From Streptomyces bungoensis (GTDB lineage: Bacteria; Actinomycetota; Actinomycetes; Streptomycetales; Streptomycetaceae): a stretch of 64,000 nt of DNA. The DNA is taken from contig NZ_KQ948866.1 in assembly GCF_001514215.1 (NCBI RefSeq), positions 62,001 to 126,000 of the forward strand. The letters are read 5' to 3'. Both the position numbers and the translations under genes were made by a program. Positions 28,295 through 36,928 of the stretch are shown one piece after another; positions within the stretch are counted from its first letter, which is position 1, and every line of letters starts with the position of its first letter. The notes beneath the pieces were generated by a model, which was given only the letters and a program-made list of their open reading frames with translations, was not told the DNA's origin and did no database searches.

Positions 28295-28846
28295 TCAGGT
28301 ACCGGAGGGGACGCCGTCGGTCACCTGACCGGAAACTCCGTCACTGCCCCCGTCGCCTTCGCTGCTGTCATCCCCATCACCGTCACAGCCGCCATCGCCC
28401 TCTCCCCCGCCCCCATGCCCCTGCCCCTGCTCCGCACTGCTGCCTCCGGGCCTCCGCCCGAGGAGCTGCTTGACGATCCGGACGAGCTCTTCGGGTTCGA
28501 AGGGCTTGGCGAGAAAGGCGTCGACGCCGACGTCGAGTCCCGTCTCCACCTCCTTCTGCGTACAGGCGCTGATGATCGCGACGGGAAGATCCTGCGTACG
28601 GGGATCGGCGCGAAGCCGAGCGGCGGTGCGCAGTCCGTCGAGCCGGGGCATCACGACATCGAGCGTCACGACATCGGGCTGCACCTCGTGCACGACATCG
28701 AGACACTCGGCACCATCGGCCGCGGTCACGACCTCAAGCCCCTCAAGCTCGAGGTTGACCCTGATCAGCTGCCGGATGACCTTGTTGTCGTCCACAACAA
28801 GCACCCGACCGGACGCGCCTGGCACAACTTGAGGGTAGGTCCGCAC
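28295..28846 (-). CDS. Stand-alone response regulator receiver protein
   Basis: A 183-residue CheY-like protein: VLVVDDN, the phospho-acceptor aspartate in VVTLDVVMPRLDG, the threonine/serine position in AIISAC and the switch lysine in AFLAKPFEPEEL are present. No DNA-binding output domain follows; the C-terminal 60 residues are a low-complexity Gly/Asp/Ser tail. No histidine kinase is adjacent. GTG at 28846 is the longest start; GTG at 28825 is also possible. Confidence 0.85.
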   Translation of the reverse strand: MRTYPQVVPGASGRVLVVDDNKVIRQLIRVNLELEGLEVVTAADGAECLDVVHEVQPDVVTLDVVMPRLDGLRTAARLRADPRTQDLPVAIISACTQKEVETGLDVGVDAFLAKPFEPEELVRIVKQLLGRRPGGSSAEQGQGHGGGGEGDGGCDGDGDDSSEGDGGSDGVSGQVTDGVPSGT

Positions 28847-29033
28847 CGGCTACCGCGTCCGGGTTTTCCCTACTTCCGCCCCGGGTGGGGGATGGGGCTC
28901 CGGCCGGCGGGCGGCCGGTTCCGGCCCTGGGTCCGACTCGGCTGCTCCGCTCCACGAAACCCGTTCCTGATCACCCCGCCGGACCTGCTAGTGTTCTACT
29001 CGTCGCCGGGAGCGAGCAGCCCCCAACCGACAC

Positions 29034-29105
29034 GCCCCCGTAGCTCAGGGGATAGAGCAACGGCCTCCGGAGCCGTGTGCGCAGGTTCGAATCCTGCCGG
29101 GGGCA
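29034..29105 (+). tRNA. tRNA-Arg (anticodon CCG)
   Basis: A full cloverleaf can be drawn: acceptor stem GCCCCCG/CGGGGGC (29034-29040 and 29098-29104), D-arm GCTC...GAGC, anticodon stem ACGGC/GCCGT with loop CTCCGGA giving anticodon CCG (29067-29069), and TpsiC arm GCAGG-TTCGAAT-CCTGC. Discriminator is A at 29105; CCA is not encoded (ACCC). It decodes CGG. Its 3' half is duplicated near 59.0 kb, which makes it the attachment site of the element. Confidence 0.97.
29061..29104 (+). repeat. Left attachment site (attL) in tRNA-Arg
   Basis: From the anticodon stem to the 3' end, this segment matches 58985-59021: 16 identical bases (CGGCCTCCGGAGCCGT), then CGCAG, CGAA and CCTGCC blocks with a few mismatches and one gap. 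AICE elements integrate into tRNA 3' ends by tyrosine integrase, and int/xis lie about 2 kb inside. Confidence 0.75.
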
Positions 29106-29437
29106 CCCAGCATGAGGTGCCCAAAGACCCCGTCACCAGCGGAAACGCTGAGGCCGGGGTCTTCGCGTATGTGCAGGCGTGTGCGGCCTGGAGCGGCCGT
29201 ATGCCGGGGTCTGTGGACTATTCGTGGACAGGATCTTGGGGCGTCTGCCCAGGTCAGCCCGACAAATGAGAGGGCCGGCGACGTCGACCCACCACGGGCC
29301 AGGCCCTCGCTAGCGCTGTGACTGCATAGGTTCGCCGGGTTGCAGGTCGGAGCGGCTGGGTGGGCAGCGACGTCGATGCCGAGAGCCCGGCAAGCCAGTT
29401 CAGAGTGCGTCAATAACCCGTCACGAGCCGGGGTGTT
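29106..29437. other. Gap between tRNA-Arg and first element gene
   Basis: 332 bp containing the tRNA terminator hairpin (listed separately). Otherwise no gene is supported on either strand. Confidence 0.5.
29124..29163 (+). terminator. Terminator of tRNA-Arg
   Basis: AAGACCCCG (29124-29132) pairs with CGGGGTCTT (29155-29163), and an inner CAGCG-GAAA-CGCTG hairpin (29137-29150) lies within the loop. It begins 18 bp after the tRNA and lies inside the element, so the element supplies the terminator of the restored tRNA gene. Confidence 0.7.
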
Positions 29438-30334
29438 TCACTCTTGCGTGGGATCAGCCGGGTTCGGATGCCCGGTCGGGTTAGTTCGATCGTCGGTGTA
29501 GTTGATCGTGCCGGTGTCCCCGAAAGTGACGGCGGTGGCCCGTACGTCTCCGCTAAATGTGTAGATGTGCCCGGTCGTGGGCTGACGGGACCGGAACAGT
29601 ACGTCGCGCAGCGCCCGGGCTGTGGGTGCGAGATGCGGGACGACCGCGGCGAGGAAGCTCGCACTTAGGAACGCTGCGGCCAGTTCTCCGAAGAATCCGA
29701 AGGCGGAGAACACCGGCGGGACGGTGAACAGCAGGAAGGACAGCGAGAAGAAGGCGGGCATGTGCTCACGGTCGTCCTTCATACGGGCGGCCGACCGCTC
29801 GCGCAGGTCGACGTCCCCCAGCGGGTTGTGCGGAATGACTTCCCAGCTGCCGGAGTCCCGGCCGGAGGCGAGCAGCCGGAAAGTCACACGCTGCCCGCGC
29901 TCCAAGTGGCCGATGGCAAAGACCGCTTCCCTGCGGCTTTGTTCGAGATCCGGGCGTCGCTGCACGCCCCACTCGGCCTCGTGGGAGGAGGTCGCGGCGG
30001 CGTCGAGGACCTCGCTCCCGTCGGCGAACCGGAATCGCAGCTGCTGCTGCTGGACAACGCGGTTCCCCGTGTTCTCCACGGTGAACGCGACGGAGCTGAG
30101 GTCCTCGACGTTCCTTCCGTTGTAGGTGAGCCCGAGCCGGGGCCGCACCTGCTCGTCGGCGGAGACGATGGCCGTCCGCGTCTCGGCGTCGTAGGAGAGC
30201 CGCTTGCTCGGCTCACGGCGGGCCTTCACGTACTCGATCGCCATCGTGCCGAGCACGCCGACGAGCCCACCCGCGAGGGCGATGATCAGGTCCCGCTGGA
30301 AATCGGTCAGTGTTGCCTCTGCGGCCCAGTTCAC
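29438..30334 (-). CDS. Hypothetical membrane protein, element cargo
   Basis: A 298-residue protein with an N-terminal membrane helix (about 12-35, LIIALAGGLVGVLGTMAIEYV), a soluble beta-rich middle (VRPRLGLTYNGRNVEDLSSVAFTVENTGNRVV) and a second hydrophobic pair near 198-235 (FFSLSFLLFTVPPVFSAFGFF). I do not recognise the family. GTG start at 30334 has GGGGGG upstream. As the first gene inside the attachment site it is likely to be cargo. Confidence 0.7.
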   Translation of the reverse strand: MNWAAEATLTDFQRDLIIALAGGLVGVLGTMAIEYVKARREPSKRLSYDAETRTAIVSADEQVRPRLGLTYNGRNVEDLSSVAFTVENTGNRVVQQQQLRFRFADGSEVLDAAATSSHEAEWGVQRRPDLEQSRREAVFAIGHLERGQRVTFRLLASGRDSGSWEVIPHNPLGDVDLRERSAARMKDDREHMPAFFSLSFLLFTVPPVFSAFGFFGELAAAFLSASFLAAVVPHLAPTARALRDVLFRSRQPTTGHIYTFSGDVRATAVTFGDTGTINYTDDRTNPTGHPNPADPTQE

Positions 30335-30545
30335 CGTAGCCCCCCGTCGATCATTGAGGAGTCACCTTAGCCGCGGAGGATGCCGGTACACAGCGGAATC
30401 CGGTGCTCGTGGACGGTCCCATCGCGTACCCGCACAGGTTCGGTCACCACACCTCCAGCAGTCGCAACGGACGTCCCTGCCCACTCGACCGCTCCGACCT
30501 CCAACCCGACGACACCTATGCGGTCACAGCAGCAGCCGGTAGCGC

Positions 30546-30854
30546 TCAGCCCTCCACACCCTTGCCAGAGACGAAGTCCAGGCGATCAACCTCCGTGGCA
30601 GAGAGGTACCTCTCCCGCTTAGAGAGGAAGGCACGTACGTAGTCCTTCGACTCGTGCTCATCGAAAGCCGCCTCGTCCCGATAGAGCTCGTAGAACGCAC
30701 GCTGCAACGGACGGCCATCAACACGGTGTACCGCGTAAATCACTGTTCCAGGCTCGTTCGCCCGGATCTGTTCACCAGTCCGCGCCGCCAACTCATCGAA
30801 CGCGGTGGCGGCTGCTTCGTCCTTGCACGTGAATCGCACAAACAGCCCGAACAT
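30546..30854 (-). CDS. Antibiotic biosynthesis monooxygenase (ABM/YgiN-like) domain protein
   Basis: A 102-residue ferredoxin-like protein: MFGLFVRFTCKDEAAATAFDEL, PGTVIYAVHRVDG and AFYELYRDEAAFDEHESKDYV follow the ABM pattern, in which small dimers oxidise quinols or simply bind aromatic ligands. ATG at 30854 is chosen because GGAG lies 8 nt upstream. It lies between the hypothetical membrane gene and int, and looks like cargo. Confidence 0.75.
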   Translation of the reverse strand: MFGLFVRFTCKDEAAATAFDELAARTGEQIRANEPGTVIYAVHRVDGRPLQRAFYELYRDEAAFDEHESKDYVRAFLSKRERYLSATEVDRLDFVSGKGVEG

Positions 30855-31000
30855 GCCTAGTCTCCTCTCCCATCGGCATCCGGTCGGCGCCTGCCCCTCA
30901 TGATGCCCGCGCAGCGCACCCTGCCGTTCAACACGGCCGAGAGTTGATGGCGCACGTTGGCGAGTGTCTACACCTTCTTGGGGAGTCCCGAGCAAAGCGA

Positions 31001-31026
31001 AGGTCCCCGGACTCATCCAGGGACCT
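31001..31026 (-). terminator. Hairpin after int
   Basis: AGGTCCC (31001-31007) and GGGACCT (31020-31026) form a 7-bp stem with a 12-nt loop, 23 bp beyond the int stop codon. No U-run follows. Confidence 0.5.
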
Positions 31027-31048
31027 ATGAATCGAGCAACGCCGGCGC

Positions 31049-32422
31049 CTACTCGTATTCGCGCAACAGCTCCTCGATCTTCCGGTTGACGATCTCCTGC
31101 CGTCCATCGATGCACTTGGCATAACGGCTCAGCAGGACCTCGACGCTATTGCCCGCACGCTCGGCGACCTCGGTCGGGTCCACCCCTGAGTTGAGCCAGG
31201 TCGACAGGGCCGAGTGCCGGAGGTCATACGGCCGAGCAGCGAGCGGTGAGGCGACCGCGGCCGGCGGGAGCGCCAGCGCACGGGCCTCCTGCCAGACGCG
31301 GTAGTACGTGGACGAGCCCACCACTCCCCCACGCTCGTTGGTGAACAGCCGCCCGTCCTCGGCGGTGCCGAAGGTGTCGAGGTGTTGCCGGAGGATGGCG
31401 ACGAGCTGGGGCGGGATCGGCACGATGCGGACCTCCTCCGCCGGCCGGTTCTTCAGGCCCCGGTCGTCATGGGTCTCGCCGGAATCCGTCCACTGCTTGC
31501 CGACACTGGGACGCGTCCGATTTAGCAGGGCGGTCCCCCAGCCGACCTCGGGCAGCTTCACGTCCGCGCTGGTAAGGCCCACGGCCTCAGCGGGACGCAA
31601 GGCGCCGTAGTACATGCAGGCGAACAGGCCGACGAGCCGACGGCCACGCGCACGGCTGTACCCACCGACGTACGAAACCGCGGTCAGCAGGGAACGAGCC
31701 TGCTCGGGATTGGCGACCACCCGAGGATCGACCTCTCCGGCGACCTTCGGCTTCTTCCAGCGGATACCCGTGATCGGGTTCTCCTTGAACTCCCCCAGGT
31801 CCACCGCGTAGTGCAACGCGTTGACGAGCGTCCGACGCTTGCGCCGGACGGTCTCCGCGGCTGCCGCCGTCCCGTCGAGCTTGAGCCTGAGCGAGTCCAG
31901 GACGGCCCTGCCGATAGCGGCGTCCCCGAGGTCCGAGAGCGGGCGCGACGCCTTGGCCACCCAGTGCAAGACGTTCGCGACCTCGGTCGGCAATTCACGC
32001 TCGTCCGGACCGGGGAGGACAAAGGCCCAGTTGCGAAGCACCTTCCTGACCAGTTCCTCGGACGGCTGCCCCGGACGCTCGTCGAGAAGGGCCATCGTCA
32101 CGGCAGTCAGCGCTTCATTGACCCCGTTGCGCGTGTTCGGCGCCGCGTGCGGCCACTTCATGGCGAGGTACTTCAGAGCGAAGGCGTACCAGGTCATCGA
32201 TGCCGCCTTCTCGACCATCGATTCCGGCAGCCCCGTCACCGTGTCGAACTCTTCGCCGGCATGGGTAGCGCGGAGCAACTTGGAGCGGTAGTGGTCCGCC
32301 AGTCCTTTGGTGCGGAATTGCTCGGAGAAGACCTTTCCGGCGACCATCCAGCGGACGTCATAGGACGGGTTCTTGGTGTTCCGCTTTCGGACGCCCCACA
32401 CCTTCACGTCGAGAGACTTCAC
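31049..32422 (-). CDS. int: Tyrosine integrase of the element
   Basis: A 457-residue site-specific recombinase. A SAM-like N-terminal core-binding domain is followed by the catalytic domain with box I arginine in YGALRPAEAVGL, box II as YDLRHSALSTWLNSG and the nucleophilic tyrosine in VLLSRYAKCIDG; the usual box-II-associated histidine is asparagine (AGNSVEV), common among actinomycete element integrases. It would catalyse integration at tRNA-Arg and, with Xis, excision. GTG at 32422 overlaps the xis stop by 4 nt. Confidence 0.95.
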   Translation of the reverse strand: MKSLDVKVWGVRKRNTKNPSYDVRWMVAGKVFSEQFRTKGLADHYRSKLLRATHAGEEFDTVTGLPESMVEKAASMTWYAFALKYLAMKWPHAAPNTRNGVNEALTAVTMALLDERPGQPSEELVRKVLRNWAFVLPGPDERELPTEVANVLHWVAKASRPLSDLGDAAIGRAVLDSLRLKLDGTAAAAETVRRKRRTLVNALHYAVDLGEFKENPITGIRWKKPKVAGEVDPRVVANPEQARSLLTAVSYVGGYSRARGRRLVGLFACMYYGALRPAEAVGLTSADVKLPEVGWGTALLNRTRPSVGKQWTDSGETHDDRGLKNRPAEEVRIVPIPPQLVAILRQHLDTFGTAEDGRLFTNERGGVVGSSTYYRVWQEARALALPPAAVASPLAARPYDLRHSALSTWLNSGVDPTEVAERAGNSVEVLLSRYAKCIDGRQEIVNRKIEELLREYE

Positions 32423-32613
32423 GCCGCTGCCTCCAACTGCCGAAGCCAAGCGGCGAAGTCAGCACGCCACACCCGGAGTTCGCCGTTGGGCAGCTTGAAA
32501 GCAGCCGGACCCTGGCCCAGTTCACGCCAGCGGTAAAAGGTGCGGCGAGACACTCCACCCAGCTCCGCGAGGATCTGCGGGACGGTCATCAGTTCGTCGC
32601 GCCGGTGGTCCAT
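32419..32613 (-). CDS. xis: Excisionase (MerR-like winged helix)
   Basis: A 64-residue DNA-binding protein with the helix-turn-helix VPQILAELGGVSRRTFYRWRELG and the wing ELRVWRADFAAWL, typical of AICE excisionases. ATG at 32613 has AAGGAG 8 nt upstream and overlaps the end of repSA by 25 nt. It would bend attachment-site DNA so Int can excise the element. Confidence 0.92.
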   Translation of the reverse strand: MDHRRDELMTVPQILAELGGVSRRTFYRWRELGQGPAAFKLPNGELRVWRADFAAWLRQLEAAA

Positions 32614-33965
32614 GTCAGTGCTCCTTCCGTGTCGTCGTCTGCCTGGCCTGCTGGGGCGCCAGTGCCGTGAGTGATGAGGTGTTCTGCTGCAGTTAGGCCC
32701 GTGCCGGCGAACACCCAGTGGGAGAGGACGAGGACGGTGTCCGGGTCGGGCAGCGGGTGGCCGGCCTCAGCCGCGCGTTCGCGGGCCAGGGCTTCGTTGT
32801 GGTCGGCGCGCTCCTGGCGGAGGGCGCTGAGGGTGACGGAGTACGCGTGGGACTTGGTGGAGAAGTGGCCGCAGAAGCCGAGCATGTGCGCCCACTTGCG
32901 CAGGCGCAGGGGCTCGAGTTCGGGCAGGGCGCCGAGGTGCCAGCAGGTGAGGATCATCTGTCGGGCGTGGTCGGTGACGCCCGAGCCGATCAGGTCAGTG
33001 ATCGGATTGCGGATAGGGCGGTCCAGAGTGCCGGCGGTCTCGGCACCCTTGGTGGCGTACTTGGCGATGTAGGCGGCCACGGCGCGGCTGGACAGTTCCG
33101 AGGTGCCCTCGAAGTCGGCCGAGCGGATGGGGCGGATGTCGAGCTGGTCGCCGAAGCGGAATGCGTAGTCCTGGCCGTCGAGGACGGGGCCGGGTGCCTC
33201 GGCGAGGCTGACAGCGGAGCGGATCGCGTCGGTGAGCAGTTCCGTGGTGGCCCAGGCCGGCGGGGCATCGTCGGCGCCGTCCGGGCCGTCGAGGCGGATG
33301 ACAGCGTGGAAATGGACTGCGCCGCGCCGCTGGTACTCGGCGACCTTGGCGTAGGAGACCTTGAGGTAGTGGCGCAGTTCCGTGCGCTTGATACCTGCGC
33401 GGGAGGCGAGGTGCTGGCGCAGGTAGGTGGTGAAGCGGGCCCACAGTGCCCCGGCGTGCGCGTTCCACAGGACGGCCGCGCCGTAGTCGTAGCGGTCCGG
33501 GTCGAGTGGAGTGCCGAGGGCGGGGTCGTCGTCGGGGTGGAGGCGTCCGCAGCGGCACCGGCCGCCGCCGGGCCGGTTGTGGACGGAGCCGAAGGACGGG
33601 GCGGTGAAGGTGGCGAAGACGCGCGGGTGTTGGGCGACGGCCGGGCCGATGCCCTTGCCGCCGCTCAGTCCGGCGGTGACCAGGTGGAAGGTGTCTTTGC
33701 GGTAGATCTCGGCACAGGAGGCGCATCGGGTTGCGCGGCGGTTGTTGCATCGGATGAGGAGCTGTCCGGCTGGGAGGTCGCGGTCGGCGATCTCGCGGAC
33801 GATCTCCCCGGTGGCGGCGTGGACGTCGAGCCGGTGGCCCTCCATCCGGACGGGCCGCTCGCAGCCGCCGAGGCGCTGGATCTGGCGTGCGTAGGAGCTG
33901 AGGTCGCCGTGCTGGGCGAGTGCTGCCAGCTGGCGGATGGCTGCGGTGGGAGTCGCAGGGCGCAT
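32589..33965 (-). CDS. repSA: RepSA-type replication initiator
   Basis: A 458-residue rolling-circle initiator. A cysteine cluster (RATRCASCAEIYRKD) precedes the metal-binding HUH motif in GAVHFHAVIRLDG, and the candidate catalytic tyrosine region is AYIAKYATKG. pSAM2 RepSA lets the excised element replicate before transfer. ATG at 33965 with AAGGAGG 9 nt upstream is preferred. An operator-like box lies about 45-60 bp upstream. Confidence 0.93.
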   Translation of the reverse strand: MRPATPTAAIRQLAALAQHGDLSSYARQIQRLGGCERPVRMEGHRLDVHAATGEIVREIADRDLPAGQLLIRCNNRRATRCASCAEIYRKDTFHLVTAGLSGGKGIGPAVAQHPRVFATFTAPSFGSVHNRPGGGRCRCGRLHPDDDPALGTPLDPDRYDYGAAVLWNAHAGALWARFTTYLRQHLASRAGIKRTELRHYLKVSYAKVAEYQRRGAVHFHAVIRLDGPDGADDAPPAWATTELLTDAIRSAVSLAEAPGPVLDGQDYAFRFGDQLDIRPIRSADFEGTSELSSRAVAAYIAKYATKGAETAGTLDRPIRNPITDLIGSGVTDHARQMILTCWHLGALPELEPLRLRKWAHMLGFCGHFSTKSHAYSVTLSALRQERADHNEALARERAAEAGHPLPDPDTVLVLSHWVFAGTGLTAAEHLITHGTGAPAGQADDDTEGALTWTTGATN

Positions 33966-34011
33966 GTGCGGGTTCCTCCTTGCAGGGCCGGACATTCGGG
34001 CAGGCACTCGA

Positions 34012-34031
34012 CCTGTCAAGGGGGCTAGACA
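34012..34031. promoter_or_regulatory. Operator-like inverted repeat before repSA
   Basis: CTGTCAAG and CTAGACAG form an imperfect inverted repeat just upstream of repSA. The CTAGACAG half matches the boxes at 37.3-37.4, 39.15 and 39.7 kb. Confidence 0.5.
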
Positions 34032-34064
34032 GTGAGGGCAGGCCGAGTGCGCGGAGCGATGAGG

Positions 34065-34370
34065 TCAGCGGCGGGTGAGGATGGAGCGGATGACGACGGC
34101 GCAGCCAGCCACGGACGTGGCGGTGATGGCGACGGCAAGGAGCATGCTGACCAGGACGGCGCCGACGACCAGGACCACGGCGGTGCCGCCGCCGACGAGG
34201 GCGAGCGCGGTGCCAGGCGTGAGCCGGTTGGCCGAGCGGAACGGGGCCGGTGCTGCGATGGCCGGCGGCGGAGCCAGAACGCTCGGCGCGATGGTGGTCG
34301 GTTCGACCACGGCGGACGAGACGACGAGACCGGTGGGCTGAGGCATGGTCGGGACCTTCGGACGGAACAT
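34065..34370 (-). CDS. SpdD-like transfer/spread protein
   Basis: A 101-residue protein: proline-rich N-terminus, then a hydrophobic region (ALALVGGGTAVVLVVGAVLVSMLLAVAITATSV) and a basic end. This matches small spread (Spd) proteins encoded between rep and tra in Streptomyces conjugative elements, which help intramycelial spread after transfer. ATG at 34370 has GAAGGAGA about 8 nt upstream. Confidence 0.78.
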   Translation of the reverse strand: MFRPKVPTMPQPTGLVVSSAVVEPTTIAPSVLAPPPAIAAPAPFRSANRLTPGTALALVGGGTAVVLVVGAVLVSMLLAVAITATSVAGCAVVIRSILTRR

Positions 34371-34390
34371 GAACGAATCTCCTTCGCGGG

Positions 34391-34546
34391 TCACTTGAGG
34401 AAGCTGTTGATGACGGGGGCGAGCAGGCTGTCGGCGAGGAGGTAGCCGCCGAGGAGCAGGACGGCGATGAGCCACCAGGGCGGGCGGATGAGCTTGACGC
34501 CGAGGACGCCGACGACGAGCAGGGCGAGCCAGAGCGGAACGTTCAT
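34391..34546 (-). CDS. Small hydrophobic spread-type protein
   Basis: A 51-residue protein, MNVPLWLALLVVGVLGVKLI followed by RPPWWLIAVLLLGGYLLADS, that is, two membrane segments with a basic/tryptophan turn. AGGAGA lies 7 nt before the ATG at 34546. It lies 20 bp from the SpdD-like gene in the same operon; similar tiny membrane proteins occupy this place in related elements. Confidence 0.7.
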   Translation of the reverse strand: MNVPLWLALLVVGVLGVKLIRPPWWLIAVLLLGGYLLADSLLAPVINSFLK

Positions 34547-34561
34547 TGCGGTGGTCTCCTG

Positions 34562-34741
34562 TCAGGCCGGGCAGCGGTGGGTACGGGCGGCGAGTTCGGC
34601 GGCGGCGCGGCTGTCGTACTCAGCGGAGAAGTCACAGCGGGGCGCGGTGCAGGCGGCCAGGTGACGGTTGCGTCCTCGGTCGACGTAGGAGGCGACGTTG
34701 ACGGGGCCTATGCGGCGGACGTTGCGGAAGCGCCGGTTCAC
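34562..34741 (-). CDS. Mobile element transfer protein (SpdA-like, small)
   Basis: A 59-residue basic protein starting with GTG at 34741 (NRRFRNVRRIGPVNVASYVD) and ending with a CxxPRCDFSAEY-type cysteine pair and a final THRCPA. The family, annotated as mobile element transfer protein, is confined to AICE transfer modules. GAGAGGAG lies 6 nt upstream, and it lies 13 bp after the SpdB gene. Confidence 0.75.
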   Translation of the reverse strand: MNRRFRNVRRIGPVNVASYVDRGRNRHLAACTAPRCDFSAEYDSRAAAELAARTHRCPA

Positions 34742-34754
34742 GGTGGTGCTCCTC

Positions 34755-35468
34755 TCAGAGGTGCGCGGCGACGGACGGGGTCATGGACGGAGGCAGGCCG
34801 AGCCGAGCGCGTACGGCGTCGGGGTCGGCCGGGTGACCCGTGGCCGAGCGGTGTTCCTCGGCCAGGGCCCGGACGCGGTCGACGAGGGCGGGCGGCAGGG
34901 AGGCGGCGACGGAGGGAACCGGGGGTGGAGTGACGACCGGTTCGGTGATGGCTTCCACAGCCGGTTCGAGGCCGGAGGGAGGCAGCGGAAGTGCGTCGTG
35001 GTCGGGCCCGTCGACGGCCGCCGGGGCGGGGTGCGGTTCCACATCCGTGTCCGTCATCGAGGAGGGGGCCGGGGCCGCCGGCGCTTCCGCGCCAGGCGAA
35101 GCGTGGGCCAGCAGAGTTCCACCGAAGAAGGCGACGGCGGGCCAGCCCGCGACGACCACGCGGAGCGAGGCCGGTACGTGGTCCAGGTCGAGGAGCCCGG
35201 CGGTGGCGACGTTGGCGCCGAGGGATGCGGCCAGGGCCACCAGGAACCACAGCCGCGGGCTCCCTGCCGCCTGCCCCGCTTGCTGCTGCTGGCGCATCCG
35301 CCGCCAGGCTGCGACCAGCAGCAGGTCGACACTCACCGGGTAGGCCCACGCCTTCCAGCCGCCCTGTCCGGCCGCGGCGGCGAGGTCGTGCAGGTGGGAG
35401 AAGGACAGGGCGCCCGCGATGACGGCCTGGACGACCACGGCATCCACTCGGGCCAGGTGGGCTCGCAT
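34755..35468 (-). CDS. SpdB-type spread protein (DUF2637)
   Basis: A 237-residue protein with four hydrophobic segments in the first 125 residues (VVVQAVIAGALSFSHLHDLA; YPVSVDLLLVAAW; LWFLVALAASLGANVATAGLL; VVVAGWPAVAFFGGTLLA), characteristic of DUF2637, then a proline-rich linker and a C-terminal helix-turn-helix-like stretch (LAEEHRSATGHPADPDAVRARLG). SpdB proteins are thought to form pores or partner TraB during spread. Confidence 0.85.
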   Translation of the reverse strand: MRAHLARVDAVVVQAVIAGALSFSHLHDLAAAAGQGGWKAWAYPVSVDLLLVAAWRRMRQQQQAGQAAGSPRLWFLVALAASLGANVATAGLLDLDHVPASLRVVVAGWPAVAFFGGTLLAHASPGAEAPAAPAPSSMTDTDVEPHPAPAAVDGPDHDALPLPPSGLEPAVEAITEPVVTPPPVPSVAASLPPALVDRVRALAEEHRSATGHPADPDAVRARLGLPPSMTPSVAAHL

Positions 35469-35564
35469 CGGCTCGGCTTCCTTCCTGTTTCGGGCATGGC
35501 AGGCGTAGGGACGTGGCGCGAGGCGGTCACGCCGACCGTGGGAGAGGGAGAGCGCGTTACTCGG

Positions 35565-36923
35565 TCACCGGGCGAGCGGTGGGCGCGATAGGTGCGGCCG
35601 GGGAAGGACCGGCAGCTCTTTGGCGACGACGGGCCGGAAGGAGTCGAGCCGGGGCAGTTCCGGCACCAGGCCCGAAGTGTCGCGGCAGACGGCCGCCGCG
35701 TCGTTGAGGGTGAGGTGGGGCGAGCGGACGCGGGACCAGCCGCCGGAGGAGTCGCCGACGACCGCGACGCCGGGCCGTTGGGCCGGGATGGAGGTAGCGG
35801 CAAGCGCCGCTTCGGGTGCGATGTCGCCGAGCGCCATGTTCGCGGAGGTCTCGTCGTTGACGCGGTGGCAGACCCGGCCGGTGAGCTGGGCGCGGAGCAT
35901 GGTGGCGCCCTTGCCGAGTTCGGCGCCGAAGCGCTGTCCGCACACCTCCAGGTACATGCCGGCTGCCCGGCCGAGCTGGGCGAGGCGGATGAGCTTGGTG
36001 ACCATGGCGTCCCGCCGCTTCTCGTCGTCCTTGCTCGCGGCGAGAAAGAGTTCGGCGACCTCGTCGACGACAACCACGACCGGCACCGGCCGCACCTTCT
36101 CCGGCAGGCCCCACACGTCCGAGGTGAGCACGGCGTCCGGACCGGCCCCACCCGTCATGCCGATCAGACGGAACCGCGCTTCCATCTCCTCCACCAGGAC
36201 GTCAAGGAGGTCGTTCGCACGGTCCGGCGTATCGGCGAGCGCCGACAGACGGGGCGCGAACGGGGCCAGTTCGACGCCCCATTTGCAGTCGATGCCGACG
36301 AGCGCGACGGGCTGCCGGGCCAGCCCACACAGCAGGTTGCGCAGGTACACGGACTTGCCCGACTGCGTGGCGCCGAGGATGAGTTCGTGCGGCACGGTGC
36401 GGAAGTCCCGGACGTGCCAGTGTCCGTCCTCACGCAGTGCCAGCGGTAGGGACAGCGGTCCGGTCTGCAGCCACCGACGAGCGGGCCGGACGTCGGCAAG
36501 GACGTCCCAGCCGACGAGCCGCAGCTCCAGCCGTCCCGGCTTGGTGGGGCGGACGTGCACGGCGTGCGCGCCCCAGGCGTGCCGCAGTCGGTCGGCCGAG
36601 GCGGTGAAGTCCTCGGGTGCCTGCCCGGCCGCCATGCGCAGCCGCATGACGAGCCCGGACCCGGTCGGCCGGGGCAGCGACCGGCGCGGCGGTACAGGGG
36701 CCGCCTGCCGCCCCATCATCCGGGCGGTGGCCCGGCGGACGGCCGAGGCCGGCACCGTCAGGCCGCAGGCGTCCATGGTGGCCCGGTACGAGGTGAGCAC
36801 CCGGAGCGTGACGACCGGATACCCGACCAGCCACCAGAACAGGACCGGCAGCCGACGGCGCACCGGGACCAGCACGGCCGCCGCGAGCAGTAACAGGATC
36901 AGAACCCACAGGGCCTCGGTCAT
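35565..36923 (-). CDS. traSA: TraSA/TraB FtsK-SpoIIIE DNA translocase
   Basis: A 452-residue translocase. N-terminal membrane segments (ALWVLILLLLAAAVLVPV) precede the ATPase with Walker A GATQSGKSVYLRN and Walker B PVVVVVDEVAELF. TraB proteins are sufficient for conjugation in Streptomyces, moving double-stranded DNA between hyphae as hexamers that recognise short clt repeats. The stop codon lies about 100 bp before spdB; the start is 6 bp after the SCO3933-family gene. Confidence 0.93.
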   Translation of the reverse strand: MTEALWVLILLLLAAAVLVPVRRRLPVLFWWLVGYPVVTLRVLTSYRATMDACGLTVPASAVRRATARMMGRQAAPVPPRRSLPRPTGSGLVMRLRMAAGQAPEDFTASADRLRHAWGAHAVHVRPTKPGRLELRLVGWDVLADVRPARRWLQTGPLSLPLALREDGHWHVRDFRTVPHELILGATQSGKSVYLRNLLCGLARQPVALVGIDCKWGVELAPFAPRLSALADTPDRANDLLDVLVEEMEARFRLIGMTGGAGPDAVLTSDVWGLPEKVRPVPVVVVVDEVAELFLAASKDDEKRRDAMVTKLIRLAQLGRAAGMYLEVCGQRFGAELGKGATMLRAQLTGRVCHRVNDETSANMALGDIAPEAALAATSIPAQRPGVAVVGDSSGGWSRVRSPHLTLNDAAAVCRDTSGLVPELPRLDSFRPVVAKELPVLPRPHLSRPPLAR

Positions 36924-36928
36924 GGCAC

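Noticed and set aside
28231..29269. Plus-strand frames opposite the response regulator and tRNA
   Set aside because: They are shadows of the minus-strand regulator and run through the tRNA gene.
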